Shown here one piece after another: positions 1 to 9,835 of a stretch of DNA of 64,000 nt. The notes under the pieces were generated by a model. It made no database searches and had not been told where the DNA came from. It worked only from the letters and a program-made list of their open reading frames with translations. Every line of letters starts with the position of its first letter. Position 1 is the first letter of the stretch. The translations under genes and the position numbers were made by a program. Origin of the DNA: Epiperipatus broadwayi. Lineage: Eukaryota > Onychophora > Udeonychophora > Euonychophora > Peripatidae. The stretch covers positions 91,470-155,469 of the forward strand of contig JAQFVV010013331.1 of assembly GCA_028023455.1 (NCBI GenBank), given 5' to 3'.

Positions 1-95
1 ATATCTCTACAGTTATAGCTTCTGACATACTAACTTCATACAGCATGGAATGGTTAAAAGAGGAATGGGAGAAGACTAGAATCCAAATTGTCCAC
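1..95 (+). repeat. Dispersed repeat fragment, shared with 11,580-11,675
   Basis: The first ~95 bases match 11,580-11,675 closely, sharing for example CAGTTATAG and AGCATGGAATGGTTAAAAG. The second copy sits about 70 bp downstream of a TATA-like box (TATATAAGAG at 11,511), so the family may be the transcribed part of an LTR or a promoter-bearing repeat. The left part of this copy lies outside the window. Identity of the family is not recognised. Confidence 0.6.
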
Positions 96-295
96 AGCAC
101 ACTACACAACTGCAACAGTGTACGATTCACGCTATGGAGTGAGGAGTATATGCAAACTGAATGAACTATAAAATGTGAAGAACTTTAATGAAATGAGCCT
201 GATGGTCGATTCCTATAATTCCTGAAATATACATATCATCATCATCATCAACCATTATCAATCCACTCTAGGATGAAGGTCTCTCCAGGTTCAAT

Positions 296-778
296 TCATT
301 TTCTTTGATCTTTAGCTTCTCTTCTCCAAATCATCTCTGCACACCTTATTTTATCCATCAATCTCACATGTGGTCTCTTTCTGGGTCTTTTACAATCTCT
401 TGGAATCCAGTTTAAAATTTTAATTGTCCATGTATTATTATCTCTTCTAACAATATGTCCAGCCCAACTCCACTTCAGTCTTTTAATTTTTCCAATGAGG
501 TCAGTAACACCTGTTTGTTCTCTTACCCATATATTGCATTTTCGATCTCTTCTTGTTACTCCCAACATGCATCTCTCCATACTTCTTTGAGTGGTCTGAA
601 GTCTCGGTATTGCTCTTCTATTAAGTGTTGAAGTCGCAGATCCATAAGTAAGAACTGGTAAAATATATTTATTAAAAATCTTCCTTTTCAAATACATAGG
701 CATATTTTTTTTTAGTATCAAGTTATTTCTATCAAAAGCACTCCAACCAAGTTTAATTCTATGACTAATTTCATCCAT
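296..778 (-). pseudogene. RTE reverse transcriptase, C-terminal region (fragment)
   Basis: A 160-codon open stretch reading through YILPVLTYGSAT, then NIWVREQTGVTDL, LKWSWAGHIVRR and a basic tail (RPRKRPHVRLMDKIR). These are the conserved blocks downstream of the polymerase core in RTE-type LINE proteins. In a complete element it would be continuous with the RT core at 902-1492; here a frame break separates them. The role is in target-primed reverse transcription in the nucleus. The piece is a fossil with no start codon context of its own. Family assignment is from recognition of these blocks, not from a search. Confidence 0.8.
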
Positions 779-901
779 TATGTTTCCATCTGTATTAATA
801 ATCTGACAAAGGTATTTGTAACTGTTAACTTCTTCTAACTCATATAATCAATCTTTATTTTCGTATTTTGAGAAAATCCATTAAACATTACTTTAGTCTT
901 T

Positions 902-1492
902 TTAACATTTATTTTTAGTCCTACTTTCCTCTGATAATTCCTGCAACATTTTTTGCAGCTCTAAAGCATTATTTGCAAAAACAACTACGTCATCTGCAAA
1001 ATCTAAATGACTTAAATATTCTCCATTTACTTTCACTTCTTTAGCTTTCCATTTTAATCCACAAAATACTTTTTGCAGCACTGCTGTAAAAAGTTTTGGA
1101 GATATGGAATCACCCTGTCTTACATCCTTCTCAATGTTGACTTTCCCAGTATCACTATGTAATCTAATTGTTGCTGTTGCATTTTTAGAAATATTCTTTA
1201 AAATATGACAATATTCTGGATCTATACCTTGGTAATCCAATGTTTTAATCATTGAAGAAATGTTTATAGAATCAAATGCCTTTTCATAATCTACAAATCC
1301 AAAGCATAATGGCAACTCATATTCATTGGTTCTTTCTATAACTTCTCTCAATACCTGGATATGATCTACTGTACTAAAATCACTTTTAAATCCAGCTTGT
1401 TCTCTTGGTTGGTTGAAATCCAATGTTCTCTGTAGACAAGTTGTAATTATCTTGCTAAAGATTTTGTATAAAACCAATATTCTCGTAGGCAA
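902..1492 (-). pseudogene. RTE reverse transcriptase core (fragment)
   Basis: The 196-codon reading frame shows an RT palm: REQAGFKSDFSTVDHIQ, then GFVDYEKAFDSI (first catalytic Asp in FVDYEKAFD), VRQGDSISPKLFTAVLQ, and HLDFADDVVVFAN, where FADD holds the catalytic Asp pair. LQKMLQELSEESR follows. This order is diagnostic of an RTE-like LINE. Note DVRQGDS where most relatives have GVRQGD. The N-terminal fingers are missing: the open frame upstream of the YKIFSKIITT block runs into the duplicated junction at 1,425-1,835. The protein would copy its own mRNA at a nicked target; this copy is broken at both ends. Confidence 0.85.
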
Positions 1493-1835
1493 GTTGTAAT
1501 TATCTTGCTAAAGATTTTGTATAAAACTGATTGCAGACCCAGACTTCCATTTGATGATGACTAACTGATTGCGGACCCAGACTTTCATTTGATGATGACT
1601 TTTTATTTAGGTACTTACAACTGCAGATCACTTTCAGGTGAAGGAAGATTGCAAGAATTAGAAGAACTGTCTTATGTGTTCTCTGTAGACAAGTTGTAAT
1701 TATCTTGCTAAAAATTTTGTATAAAACATTGTGGACCCAGACGTCCATTTGATGATGACTTTTTATTTAGGTACTTATAACTGCAGATCACTTTCAGGTG
1801 AAGGAGGATTTCAAGAATTAGAAGAAGAACTGTCT
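1425..1835. repeat. Tandemly duplicated inversion junction inside the LINE
   Basis: A ~48-bp piece of the minus-strand RT (GTTCTCTGTAGACAAGTTG onward) occurs at 1,425-1,473, 1,480-1,527 and 1,679-1,727. Interleaved with it, the plus-strand start of the endonuclease (GGACCCAGACTTTCATTTG...) occurs at ~1,534, ~1,572 and ~1,731. The composite unit (antisense RT end joined to sense endonuclease start) is therefore repeated, with one short and two long copies. The inversion must predate the duplication. Confidence 0.85.
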
Positions 1836-2690
1836 TATATTAAATGAGACATTATTGGACTCTGTGAAGTTAGAAGAAAAAGTGAAGAGACAATTGATTT
1901 AAAAAGTGGACATGTACTCTATTATAAAGACACAAATATTGGAAATACAAGTGGAGTAGGATTCATTATAAATAAAAAGTGGAAGAATTGTATATGGATG
2001 TACAAAAGACTTTTGATCAGAGTAAACAATATTTTAAAATTGTTATCAGAGACTTTAATGCTAGAATTGGTAAACAAATGAAAGATAAAAGTGCTGTAGG
2101 TAATTTTGGTTATGGTAATAGAAATGAGAGAGAACATAGACTTGTGGAGTTTGTAGAAAAAGAAAAACTATATTATGAATTCTTTTTTTTTTTTTGAGAA
2201 AAATGTTAGAAGGAAATGGACATGGAAGCATCCAAATGAAGGTACAGCAGAATTGGATTATATTTTGGCTAACAGAAAATACATATTTCAAGATTGTAAT
2301 GTTCTTAATAAATTTAACACAGGAAGTGATCATTGATTAGTAATATGTAAGATATGTGTTAATGCAAAACTAAAGAGACAAAAATTATTAAGAAAAACAA
2401 TATTTACAGTTGATATTCTTAATCTTCAGAAACATTCTAATGAATTTAAATTAGAATTTACAAATCAATTTCAAGTATTAGTAGATTTTGAACATGATTC
2501 AGATTTGAATGAAATTAATATGAAAATAATTGATACACTTTTAAAAACTGCAACAAAGATAGCTGGTAGAAAAAAGCAGCAATTGACCAATAAAATTTCT
2601 ACTGAGACTAGGGAGTTTATGAAGAAAAGGAGGAATATGAAACATATATATATTATTATGTTACACATTATGAATATTTTTTTATGATGT
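1740..2690 (+). pseudogene. RTE apurinic-like endonuclease half, inverted (fragment)
   Basis: Plus-strand translation gives an N-terminal TYNCRSLSGEG block, DIIGLCEVRRK (catalytic Glu in the E-V-R block), GHVLYYKDTN and SGVGFIINKKW. After an internal loss near 1,985 it continues with IRDFNARIG (normally GDFNA), RRKWTWKHPNEGTAELDYIL and a C-terminal GSDH-like block before 2,340. In-frame stops interrupt it at ~1,848 and before 2,200, where a poly-T run also lies. The domain nicks target DNA in LINE retrotransposition. It lies beside the RT half but on the opposite strand, with its N terminus at the junction, as a 5'-inverted insertion would produce. Confidence 0.8.
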
Positions 2691-2722
2691 ATTATTTATT
2701 ATTATTATTATTATTATTTAAT
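2688..2722. repeat. (ATT)n microsatellite
   Basis: A run of about nine TATTATT triplets directly after the end of the inverted LINE endonuclease half. Confidence 0.85.
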
Positions 2723-3929
2723 TCTTATCTTGTGGAAATGTTTATTATTAAGATTCAATGTTTTGGGAGAATTCAATTTAACAGAACGTGAAGAGAGCGG
2801 GGGGGGGGGGTTCAATTTAGACAAATTCTTTTTTTTAAAATAAAATATATTCAATTTCCCATCCCAAGCGCTTGACCGTTGTTTGCGACCATATATTTGA
2901 AATTTGGAGGTAAGAATTTATTATTCTTTTTTGACATTAATGACACACACTTATGAAAGCAAAGTTGCATTATATATTGTTTGTTTTACTAATAATAGTT
3001 ACTTAAGTTTTTCTGTATAAATGGTTAACTTCCTGGATAAATCTGCTGTGTTATCATATTTGATAATGTTTCTTTATTATTGTGTGATAAATAACAGGGG
3101 GTCTCTAGGCAAGTTAAATCACTATAACTTGAGCCACGAGTTGAATCAACATTGAGATTACATATTAAATTATAACATTGAGATTACATATTAAATTAAT
3201 TATAGTTAGTTAGTTACCTGGATTATAAAGCCAATATTATGATTTTTAATTAGAAATGTCTGCAACATGAGTATCTATCATGGGGCTTAAGGGATGGTAA
3301 CTTCAGAGTAAGGAAATCGCTAGTATGATAGATGCTCATTACAAACATTTAAACAGTAAATATGTATGTATAATATCATATCCATTTGTAAATATTTTTA
3401 ATATCTCTTTAATTTGTTCAAGTTCATTTATTGTTTACGTAAAGTTTATTTTTATAAATAAATGTTATAAATTTTGTTGAATAGATAAAGTTTTTTTAAT
3501 TTATTGAAAAAGCCTTTGCATTCATCTATAAAGCCAATACCATATCTATATACACGCACATACATATATTACTACATTTCACTATAATAGAAAGTTCTTA
3601 GATAAGGGTCATTTATGAATGCTAACTTGGGTAAGCTGATCTGACCTTGAATATGTGTAACTACAACCCTGTTAAAAGAATCGGACGTGAATTTTTCCTG
3701 AGTTTGAGCACTGAGGCAACGGATCCAAAAGAGAGTGGTGAGATATTGGATAAACTGACTTAAATTGCATGTAAATTGATAGATAAGTCTTAGGCTAGTC
3801 TATTGAAGATAGATGTAATCATGAGTCATGTACTTCATCAGGTCATCTTCAGAATCCTATGTGAAGAACCTAGGTCCGACCATAGTCAGATGCAACCTTC
3901 TCTTTCCATGTCATCGACCAGACCAATAC
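2723..3929. other. Unassigned AT-rich stretch; probable decayed 5' LTR at its right end
   Basis: No coding sequence is visible. It contains an 11-G homopolymer at about 2,801-2,811, a local direct duplication of AACATTGAGATTACATATTA (about 3,150-3,200), and the sequence leading into the primer site at 3,933. By position the last several hundred bases should be the 5' LTR of the old gypsy element, but no matching 3' LTR could be found by eye, so its left boundary is not defined. Confidence 0.4.
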
Positions 3930-3932
3930 AAC

Positions 3933-3946
3933 TGGTACCCAACATG
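3933..3946 (+). other. Primer binding site, tRNA-Lys type (CpG-decayed)
   Basis: TGGTACCCAACATG follows a CAATACA that would end the 5' LTR. The known tRNA-Lys(1,2) primer site of retroelements begins TGGCGCCCAACGTG. The differences are transitions at CpG positions (CG to TA in TGGCGC, CG to CA in ACGTG), the expected decay of a methylated old copy. Confidence 0.55.
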
Positions 3947-4457
3947 TTAGGCATGAAATTACTGTAGTTGCAAGGGATGTCCAGACATTGGGCTGGAATT
4001 CACAAAAAAAAATTTTTTTTGTTTTGTTTGAAACATTCTATTTGAATTTATCCATTATGTAACAAACCGAATTACTTAAGACCACCATTGTACTTATGAT
4101 CATGTAAAGTAATCCATGTACATAATGATCAAATAGGAACATAAAACACTTGAACCTAACACTAAACACATGTAGTAGTTAAACAAAAAAAGAATCATGC
4201 AAGGCTATAAATGCAAGGCCAATAAATGGAGACAAAAATAATTAAATGATTAATTGATAAATCAGGCATAAAATAGGTGAGTCAGGCAGAATAAAGGTTA
4301 GAAGGCTAAATATAGATAAATATAACATCAGGGATTAAACCAATTTAAAAGTAGTGGCTAGAAGCAAAATGGTTAGGGAAATGTGAAAATCCACAACAAT
4401 CATCCATTATATTACAATAAAAGGGTTAACTAAACACTTCTTTAAATTACTTAATTT

Positions 4458-5592
4458 ATGATATTGAGAAGTGGAAAAAAATTAACTAGTATGGAGGCAG
4501 GATACTATGAAGAGGAGGTTAATGATGTTGAGGTAAGATATATGCTTATCCAAGTACCTGGGGGGCATGTAATGGAAGTTGAACAATCTCCACAGATATT
4601 GGAAGGGATCAAGATATCTTCTCAAACTCAAGAGACCCCTGCCACTGATGTCAATCAACCACTCACAGCTGATGTAACACAAGCTATAGGAAATGAAATG
4701 GCCATGGTGCAAATCCTTCAAATGATGAGTGAAATGAGTAACAAAATGGACAGTATGAAGGAAGGCTGATATGAAAAAAGACATGGATGAAATGAAGAAT
4801 AACATGGATACCAAAACTGATATGAATAATATGAAAAGTGATATAAACAGTAAGATGGAGAATATGGTAACCAAAGCTGATATAAAAAATAAAGAAATTG
4901 AAGAAGGGTTGATATGAGAGAACAAATGGAAACAAAGATTGACAGTATTGAAACTAAGCTGTCTGAAGATATGGAAACTCTCCCTAAAATTAGAAAATGT
5001 TTAGAAAGACAATGTTGAGTTGAAGCGAGGAATGTTAGAGATGAAAAAAGAGATTGATGAAAAGGATACAAGATATTGATGAAAAGGATATAAGATGCCA
5101 ACAATGATTTGATGATTTCAAAGGTAGTATCATGGTACAATTGGGTGTAAAATATGATGAGGTATGCAAGAGTCAAGAAATTTTAAAACATGAGTTGCAT
5201 GCAGAACATGATAAATTCTGAACTGAGATGCGAGGTGAACTTCAAGGGATTCAATCGAGAATAGAACAACTCTCCATAGCACAGAATGGTCAGGTTGAGT
5301 CATGCACAAGGTGCTAGTAGATTTGGATCAACATCTTAAATGAGTTGAGGGTAGAATAGCTGAAGTGGGAACAGACTCGACCACAGATAAGGCCAGTATA
5401 GAAAAGTTGGTAGGAAATGCTAATGAAATAAGAGATCAAATTGATAGAATGGATGAAGCATTTAATCAGAGACTTGTAGTGCTCGAGTCTCAGCTATGCC
5501 AAGAAATGCCGACCAGTGGAGTGGAACAATCTCAGGTTGATGTAAAGATTCCAGGTAGTAAAAAAATATGGATGGTAGGAATTATCACATAG
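4458..5592 (+). pseudogene. Coiled-coil N-terminal Gag extension of the old gypsy element
   Basis: Opens at 4,458 with MILRSGKKLTSMEAG and runs in one frame to ~4,769, then continues with frameshifts to ~5,590. The sequence is rich in Met, Lys, Glu and Asp in repeating pattern (KKDMDEMKNNMDTKTDMN, then IDRMDEAFNQRLVVLESQL), which predicts long coiled coils. It lies between the primer site and the capsid-like Gag region, so it was most likely the N-terminal part of Gag. A similar coil-rich block precedes gag at 53.6-54.5 kb (minus strand). The young element at 58,208 has no counterpart. Its function is not known; oligomerisation of Gag is an inference. Confidence 0.6.
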
Positions 5593-5789
5593 AGGTTTCC
5601 CTTAAAGACCCACAGAGGATAAGTGCCCCTTCTGAAGAAATCACCTTTCCACTTTGCATCCTGCCTGAGGCAGAAGATTATTTTCCTAATTTTAGTTTAG
5701 AATATTTAATTCCAGATAGTTATTGAATACACTATGATGATCAATTATTGTTGACCCACCTGTAAAAACTACAGAAATCAGCAAGACAC

Positions 5790-6330
5790 TTTACTCCCCT
5801 GCACAAGTGAACAATATTAACCAATTTGTCAAACTAAAGATATTCAAGGGATCTACCAATTAAGCCCCCATTGAACATATCCAGAGTCTGAACCTTTATT
5901 TCTCTGTGAACAGAAACTTGTCAGAGGGTGAAAAGGTTATTATTGCATATAGCCATCTACAAGGTGATGCGCTGGTGTGGTGGAGATTATTGTTTCAGGC
6001 TCCATCTACATTTGATGAATATCAAATCCTGTTAGTGAAAAGTTTCTGGAGCAAGGATAAGCAAGATGCCCTATTGTACCAGCTACTCCAGGAAAAGTAC
6101 AGAGCAGCACCTGGAGAAACCTTGATGAAGTTCTGCCATTAAGTTATGAAATTAAGAACACTAAACACCTACTGCCTGAGTGAAAGCCAAATTATCAGAA
6201 TAATAAAGAGAAACCACTCTGGATTGAACAATCTCTATTGTGTACCAATGTTAGGACCATAGAACATGTAGCTGAACTGTTAACTAATATAGATATGAAC
6301 AATGCTAACATGTTGACTAGGGTACCTGAA
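5790..6330 (+). pseudogene. Gag capsid-like domain of the old gypsy element
   Basis: Translation reads QFVKLKIFKGSTN, a stop, then HIQSLNLYFSVNRNLSEG, YSHLQGDALVWWRL, STFDEYQILLVKSFWS and LLYQLLQEKYRAAPGET. This follows the young element's Gag (IEHFKGKGNENP, YIESLKRLF, CSHIQGEVVEWWE, TFEEYQRAIMKRYWG), the retrotransposon-gag capsid fold. The conserved WW pair is kept. The longest open part is 5,906-6,142, closed by a stop at 6,140; frameshifts follow. The domain forms the particle shell that packages the RNA. It is inactive here. Confidence 0.8.
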
Positions 6331-6366
6331 AAAAGCAAATAAGAAACTATTGTTAACACAATCTTT

Positions 6367-6487
6367 TATAAAAGGAGAAAAAATAATGATGCTAACCATA
6401 AAAGGAGAAAAAATAATGATGCTAACCATAAAAGGAGGAAAAATAATGATGCTAACCATAAAAGGAAAAAAATAATAATGATGCTAA
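6367..6487 (+). repeat. In-frame 30-bp tandem repeat, basic peptide
   Basis: Four copies starting at 6,367, 6,397, 6,427 and 6,457, unit CATAAAAGGAGAAAAAATAA plus TGATGCTAAC. In one frame each 30-bp unit is exactly 10 codons, HKRRKNNDAN. It lies between capsid and protease, where most Ty3/gypsy elements have a zinc-knuckle nucleocapsid. The fourth copy is altered. Confidence 0.85.
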
Positions 6488-6779
6488 CTACTGGAAAGGG
6501 AAGTCCATACAAAGTAACCCTATGTATGGTCAGCTAAAAGGAACTGGAAAAACATTCACAAAACAGAAATAAGCCCTCTCTGTAGTTCTGAAAAATCCCA
6601 AAAACCAGGGTGTAATAATTATACATCAAAAATTCAACAGAAACTAAACTAGAAGGGTACTTGAGGTTATGTTCCTCACCTCAAGAAATCAAAAATACCC
6701 CGAGGAACATGAAACCTACTCCTGATTGAGAGATCACTAATATGATGTGTTCATGGGAAGACAAAACACCTAACTACAG

Positions 6780-7100
6780 AGCTGACTCATGATAGAGGTT
6801 TTGTTTGAAGGTTTACAAGTTAAAGCACTGTTAGATTCTGGGAGCCAGATTACTGGTATTACCTGGAGATTTTGATTAAAAATCCCCAAAATTCAAACCT
6901 TGCCACTGAAATCTATTCAGGTTACCATGGCTAACAGTAGGAAAGAAAAACTTATACAGAAGCAAGTCTGGGTTGAAATGAAAGTTGGCCAAACAATCCT
7001 TATATTGAATGGCTTGATCCATAACATCATTCTTGGGGCAGACTTCTTACACTTGAACACTTTGCATTATTGATTTCTCTAACAAAATAGTTAATATAAG
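6780..7100 (+). pseudogene. Aspartic protease of the old gypsy element
   Basis: Plus-strand translation gives EGLQVKALLDSGSQITGIT with the catalytic D-S-G motif (DTGS in the young copy), then LPLKSIQVTMANSRKE, KQVWVEMKVGQTILIL and GLIHNIILGADFLHL, which is the flap-distal ILGADF motif. Stops interrupt it near 6,877 and 7,071. The enzyme would cut the Gag-Pol polyprotein. The order and spacing copy the young element (residues ~192-300 there). Confidence 0.8.
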
Positions 7101-7109
7101 GGATGAGGT

Positions 7110-8150
7110 CTTGGAAATGACATTACTTCTGAGATATGGTCTCCCTGAAGTTGACTGTGTTATGTATAGCATTCCAGAAGCACTCGTAGATAATAAGCTT
7201 GCAGAATCCAACTTGCTTGGGAGCAAAGAGACATTGAAATTGAGATCTGTCACACATGAATTTAACCTGATTTTTTGGAGATACCAGGGATTTTAACAGA
7301 AAATAAGATTAGTACATGACCAACCATTTCAATCCAGGTTGTATCCTATTCCATCGGCAAGAAATAACCAAACAAATTAACAAAATGCTGGATTGGGGGA
7401 TCATTTCCAAATACTCTTCACCATACTGTAATCCAGTCATAACTGTACATAAGAAAGATGGGTCGATGGGGGATCATTTCCAAATACTCTTCACCATACT
7501 GTAATCCAGTCATAACTGTACATAAGAAAGATGGGTCGATGAGATTTTGTTTGGATTCTAGACAACTAAACAAAATTACTGTCCCTGATAGAAATATTCC
7601 ACCATCCATACATGAATTATTCGTGAGATTTGGAAACAAGAAGGTGTTTTCCACTTTCGATCTAACCTCCAGCTATTGGCAGATCGAATTCTATCTGGAT
7701 GATCACCAATACACTGCCTTCTGATATGAGGGATTTACATACCAATTTAATAGGATGCCATTTGGGTTGATAAATAGTGGTGCTGGTTTGATAAGATGAC
7801 TATATCAGACCCTATTTCCTGAGGTGAAACAGATATGTTGAAGAACACTTTCAACACCTAACTATATTTTTTCCGGAGTGCTTCTAGAAAGGCAGTAAAA
7901 TTAATTTCAAGAATAATATCTTAGTCTCAAACCAGGTAGTCTTCATAGATCATATCGTAGATTGTGATGGGATAAGGCCTCACCCAGACAAGATCTGTGC
8001 CATTCAAAACTTTCCTAAACTGACCAATATGAAACAAATCCGATCATTTTTAGGCCTATGTAATTAATTTTTACCACCATTTCTACAAAAAATTCTCTGA
8101 CCACATGGAACCATTATTAAAAATTAATCAGGAAAGATGAAGAGATAAAA
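7110..8150 (+). pseudogene. Reverse transcriptase of the old gypsy element
   Basis: Blocks visible across three frames: RKEITKQINKMLDWGIISKY, SPYCNPVITVHKKDGS, FCLDSRQLNKITVPD, KKVFSTFDLTSSYWQIEF, DHQYTAF, a stop, then YQFNRMPFGLINSGAGL. The catalytic YVDD block is lost in a deletion after 7,830, since the sequence jumps from the EVK block to VEEHFQHL. Further on are a FLGL-type block and the thumb. A 73-bp duplication (7,395-7,541) also disrupts the frame. Clearly inactive. Confidence 0.8.
7395..7541 (+). repeat. 73-bp tandem duplication inside the RT
   Basis: GGGGGATCATTTCCAAATAC through AAAGATGGGTCGAT occurs twice in direct tandem, at 7,395-7,467 and 7,468-7,540. The copies look identical while the surrounding element is heavily decayed, so the duplication is recent relative to the insertion. 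It shifts the reading frame (73 is not a multiple of 3). Confidence 0.9.
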
Positions 8151-8169
8151 ATAAACTGATGAACAGTAT

Positions 8170-8600
8170 CAGGCATTTGAAAATATAGCAAACATGCCTT
8201 CCCTGATTTTAATAAACCATTTATTGTCCAAACAGATAGTAGTGGTTTCGGATTAGGGGTAACATTAAACCAAATCCAGGAGAATGGCCAACCTGGGTTC
8301 CTTTATTTTATCAGTAACTCCTGAAAGGCCCAGAAATAAATTATACTGTAACAGATAAGGAAGGACTGACAATAGTGTGGGGCCTTCCAAAAGTTTTGAC
8401 AGATGCTTCTTAGATCAGAGGTGATAGTGATCACAGATCACAAGAGCCTTGAATTCCTGAACCATAGTTATCTGATCAACAGTTGTCTAGTCAGATAGAG
8501 TTTGCTGTTACAGGAATTCAATTATACCATGCAGTATTGCAAGTTGATCCAAGAATGTTGTGGTGATATCGAAACCCATGTGGATCAGAACAGAGCCATT
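8170..8600 (+). pseudogene. RNase H and connection of the old gypsy element
   Basis: Translation gives PDFNKPFIVQTDSSGFGLG (first catalytic Asp in QTDSS), LYFISNS, IKYTVTDKEGLTIVWG (equivalent of YTVTEREALAIVWA) and VIVITDHKSLEFLNHSYL (third catalytic Asp in TDHKS), with frameshifts between blocks. The RLVRWSLALQEFQYEVEYCK counterpart is degraded. The domain would remove the RNA strand of the hybrid. Confidence 0.75.
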
Positions 8601-8849
8601 TATCAGTAGAGAATGCCTATATTACAAATGTCAATATAATGACTGGTAGTAGTGTAGAGAATGATTTGGAAAACCTACCTGAATTACAACTTAAAGATCA
8701 TAGTTTAAATTTAATCATGAAAGCTTTGAAAGGAGAGAAAGTTTTGAATATGCCAAAAGATCTTTGATTTTTATAGGATAGAAAATAAGGTCCTATTACA
8801 TAAAGTTAATAATACCATGGATAGGTAGAAGGTAGTAATACTGGAGACA

Positions 8850-9835
8850 TTGCATATCCCACTCATAAAATATATTCATTGTTTGTACGGACACTATGGT
8901 GCCCATAAAACAGAGCATACCTTGAGAAATTAGTTTTACTGGCCAGGTATATATAAAGACATCTTAAGGTCACTTCAAGACTGTCTAGAGTGCCTTCCAG
9001 CAAAGCCAGTAAAACAAAATTATTATAATGCAAAACTAATAATACCTAAAGGACCAAATGAGATTTTGGTGATCAACTATTATGGACTCTTACCTCCATT
9101 TAATAAACACCTATGATCTCTTCACTAAGTATGTTTCTGCTTATCCAATACCCCCATGCTCATGCCAGATATACCATCAAGGTTTAAGACACCCTCCAAT
9201 TCATGAGGATAGGAAATCATCCTAACAGACCACGGTACCCCTTCCTATCCAAAGAATGGAAAAGATGGGTGGAAAGATCTCAAATAAAGCATGTGCTCAT
9301 GTCTATTAGGAATCCACAGTTGAACCCTTGTGAATGTGTAATGCGGGAGCTCAGTCATTTATTCAGGGCTTACCTAGGCAATGAGCATAAAGGGTGGGTA
9401 AGACAGATAGAGCAGGTAGTTAATTAGATCAATTGGAGTGTGAATGAATCCACTGAATTCACACCCATTGAACTACAATTTAATAAATAAATTCCCATGT
9501 TGTTTACTATCAACTTATGACTAATCATAAACAAAGTGATGTGGAGGGAAATGTGCAAAAGGCATATCTTTGGTTAATCGGCAAGGCTAATAAGAGGAAT
9601 AAAAATAAGTCCGAAACTCCACATACTTACAAAGTAGAAGATAAAGTTTTTATAAAAGCCCTCATGCTAGTAAACAAATTGATAATAAATATAGTAAGTG
9701 CTAACATATCTATGAAGAACCTTACACTATAGTTAAACAATCAAGTCCCAATGCATTTTGGTTGGATATGGAAGGACAAGTCAGAGGCATATATAATGTC
9801 CAAATTATGAAACCATAGTATGGATAATCTAAGTA
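8850..9835 (+). pseudogene. Integrase of the old gypsy element
   Basis: The zinc-binding HHCC region reads LYGHYGAHKTEHTLRN, FYWPGIYKDILRSLQDC, LECLPAKP. The core follows with NYYGLLPP, TDHGTP (second Asp) and, in the 9,203-9,427 frame, KEWKRWVERSQIKHVLMSIR and NPQLNPCECVMRELSHLF, where the third catalytic residue is in C-E-C-V (CERV in the young element). The C terminus keeps a GPY/F-like EEPYTIVKQSSPNAFWL near 9,720-9,770. Stops and frameshifts throughout. The clade link to the young element is unmistakable. Confidence 0.8.

Larger units (their letters stand above)
236..1492 (-). mobile_element. RTE-type non-LTR retrotransposon, 3' half (degenerate)
   Basis: Read on the minus strand, this stretch holds the middle and C-terminal parts of an endonuclease/reverse-transcriptase polyprotein and ends in a TGATGATGATGA-type tail (plus strand CATCATCATCATCATC at 238-253). 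The 3' terminal sequence just before the tail (reading ...CCTAGAGTGGATTGATAATG on the minus strand) and the trinucleotide tail are typical of RTE-like LINEs. The frame changes between 778 and 902, so the element is dead. The matching endonuclease half lies next to it in the opposite orientation (1,740-2,690). Confidence 0.8.
3930..9835 (+). mobile_element. Old Ty3/gypsy retrotransposon, decayed internal region
   Basis: In order on the plus strand: primer site (3,933), a long coiled-coil Gag extension, capsid-like Gag, a basic repeat, aspartic protease, reverse transcriptase, RNase H and integrase. Each protein piece aligns with the intact element at 58,208-61,909, with many stops and frameshifts, so it is an ancient relative of the same clade. 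LTR limits are unclear. It differs from the young element in carrying about 1.2 kb of coiled-coil coding sequence ahead of the capsid region. Confidence 0.85.

Noticed and set aside
4482-5176. Overlapping minus-strand frames of 147, 83 and 152 codons
   Set aside because: They are antisense shadows of the coil-rich plus-strand Gag extension; hydrophobic Phe/Ser/Ile/Leu-rich as expected from complementing Lys/Glu/Asp codons.
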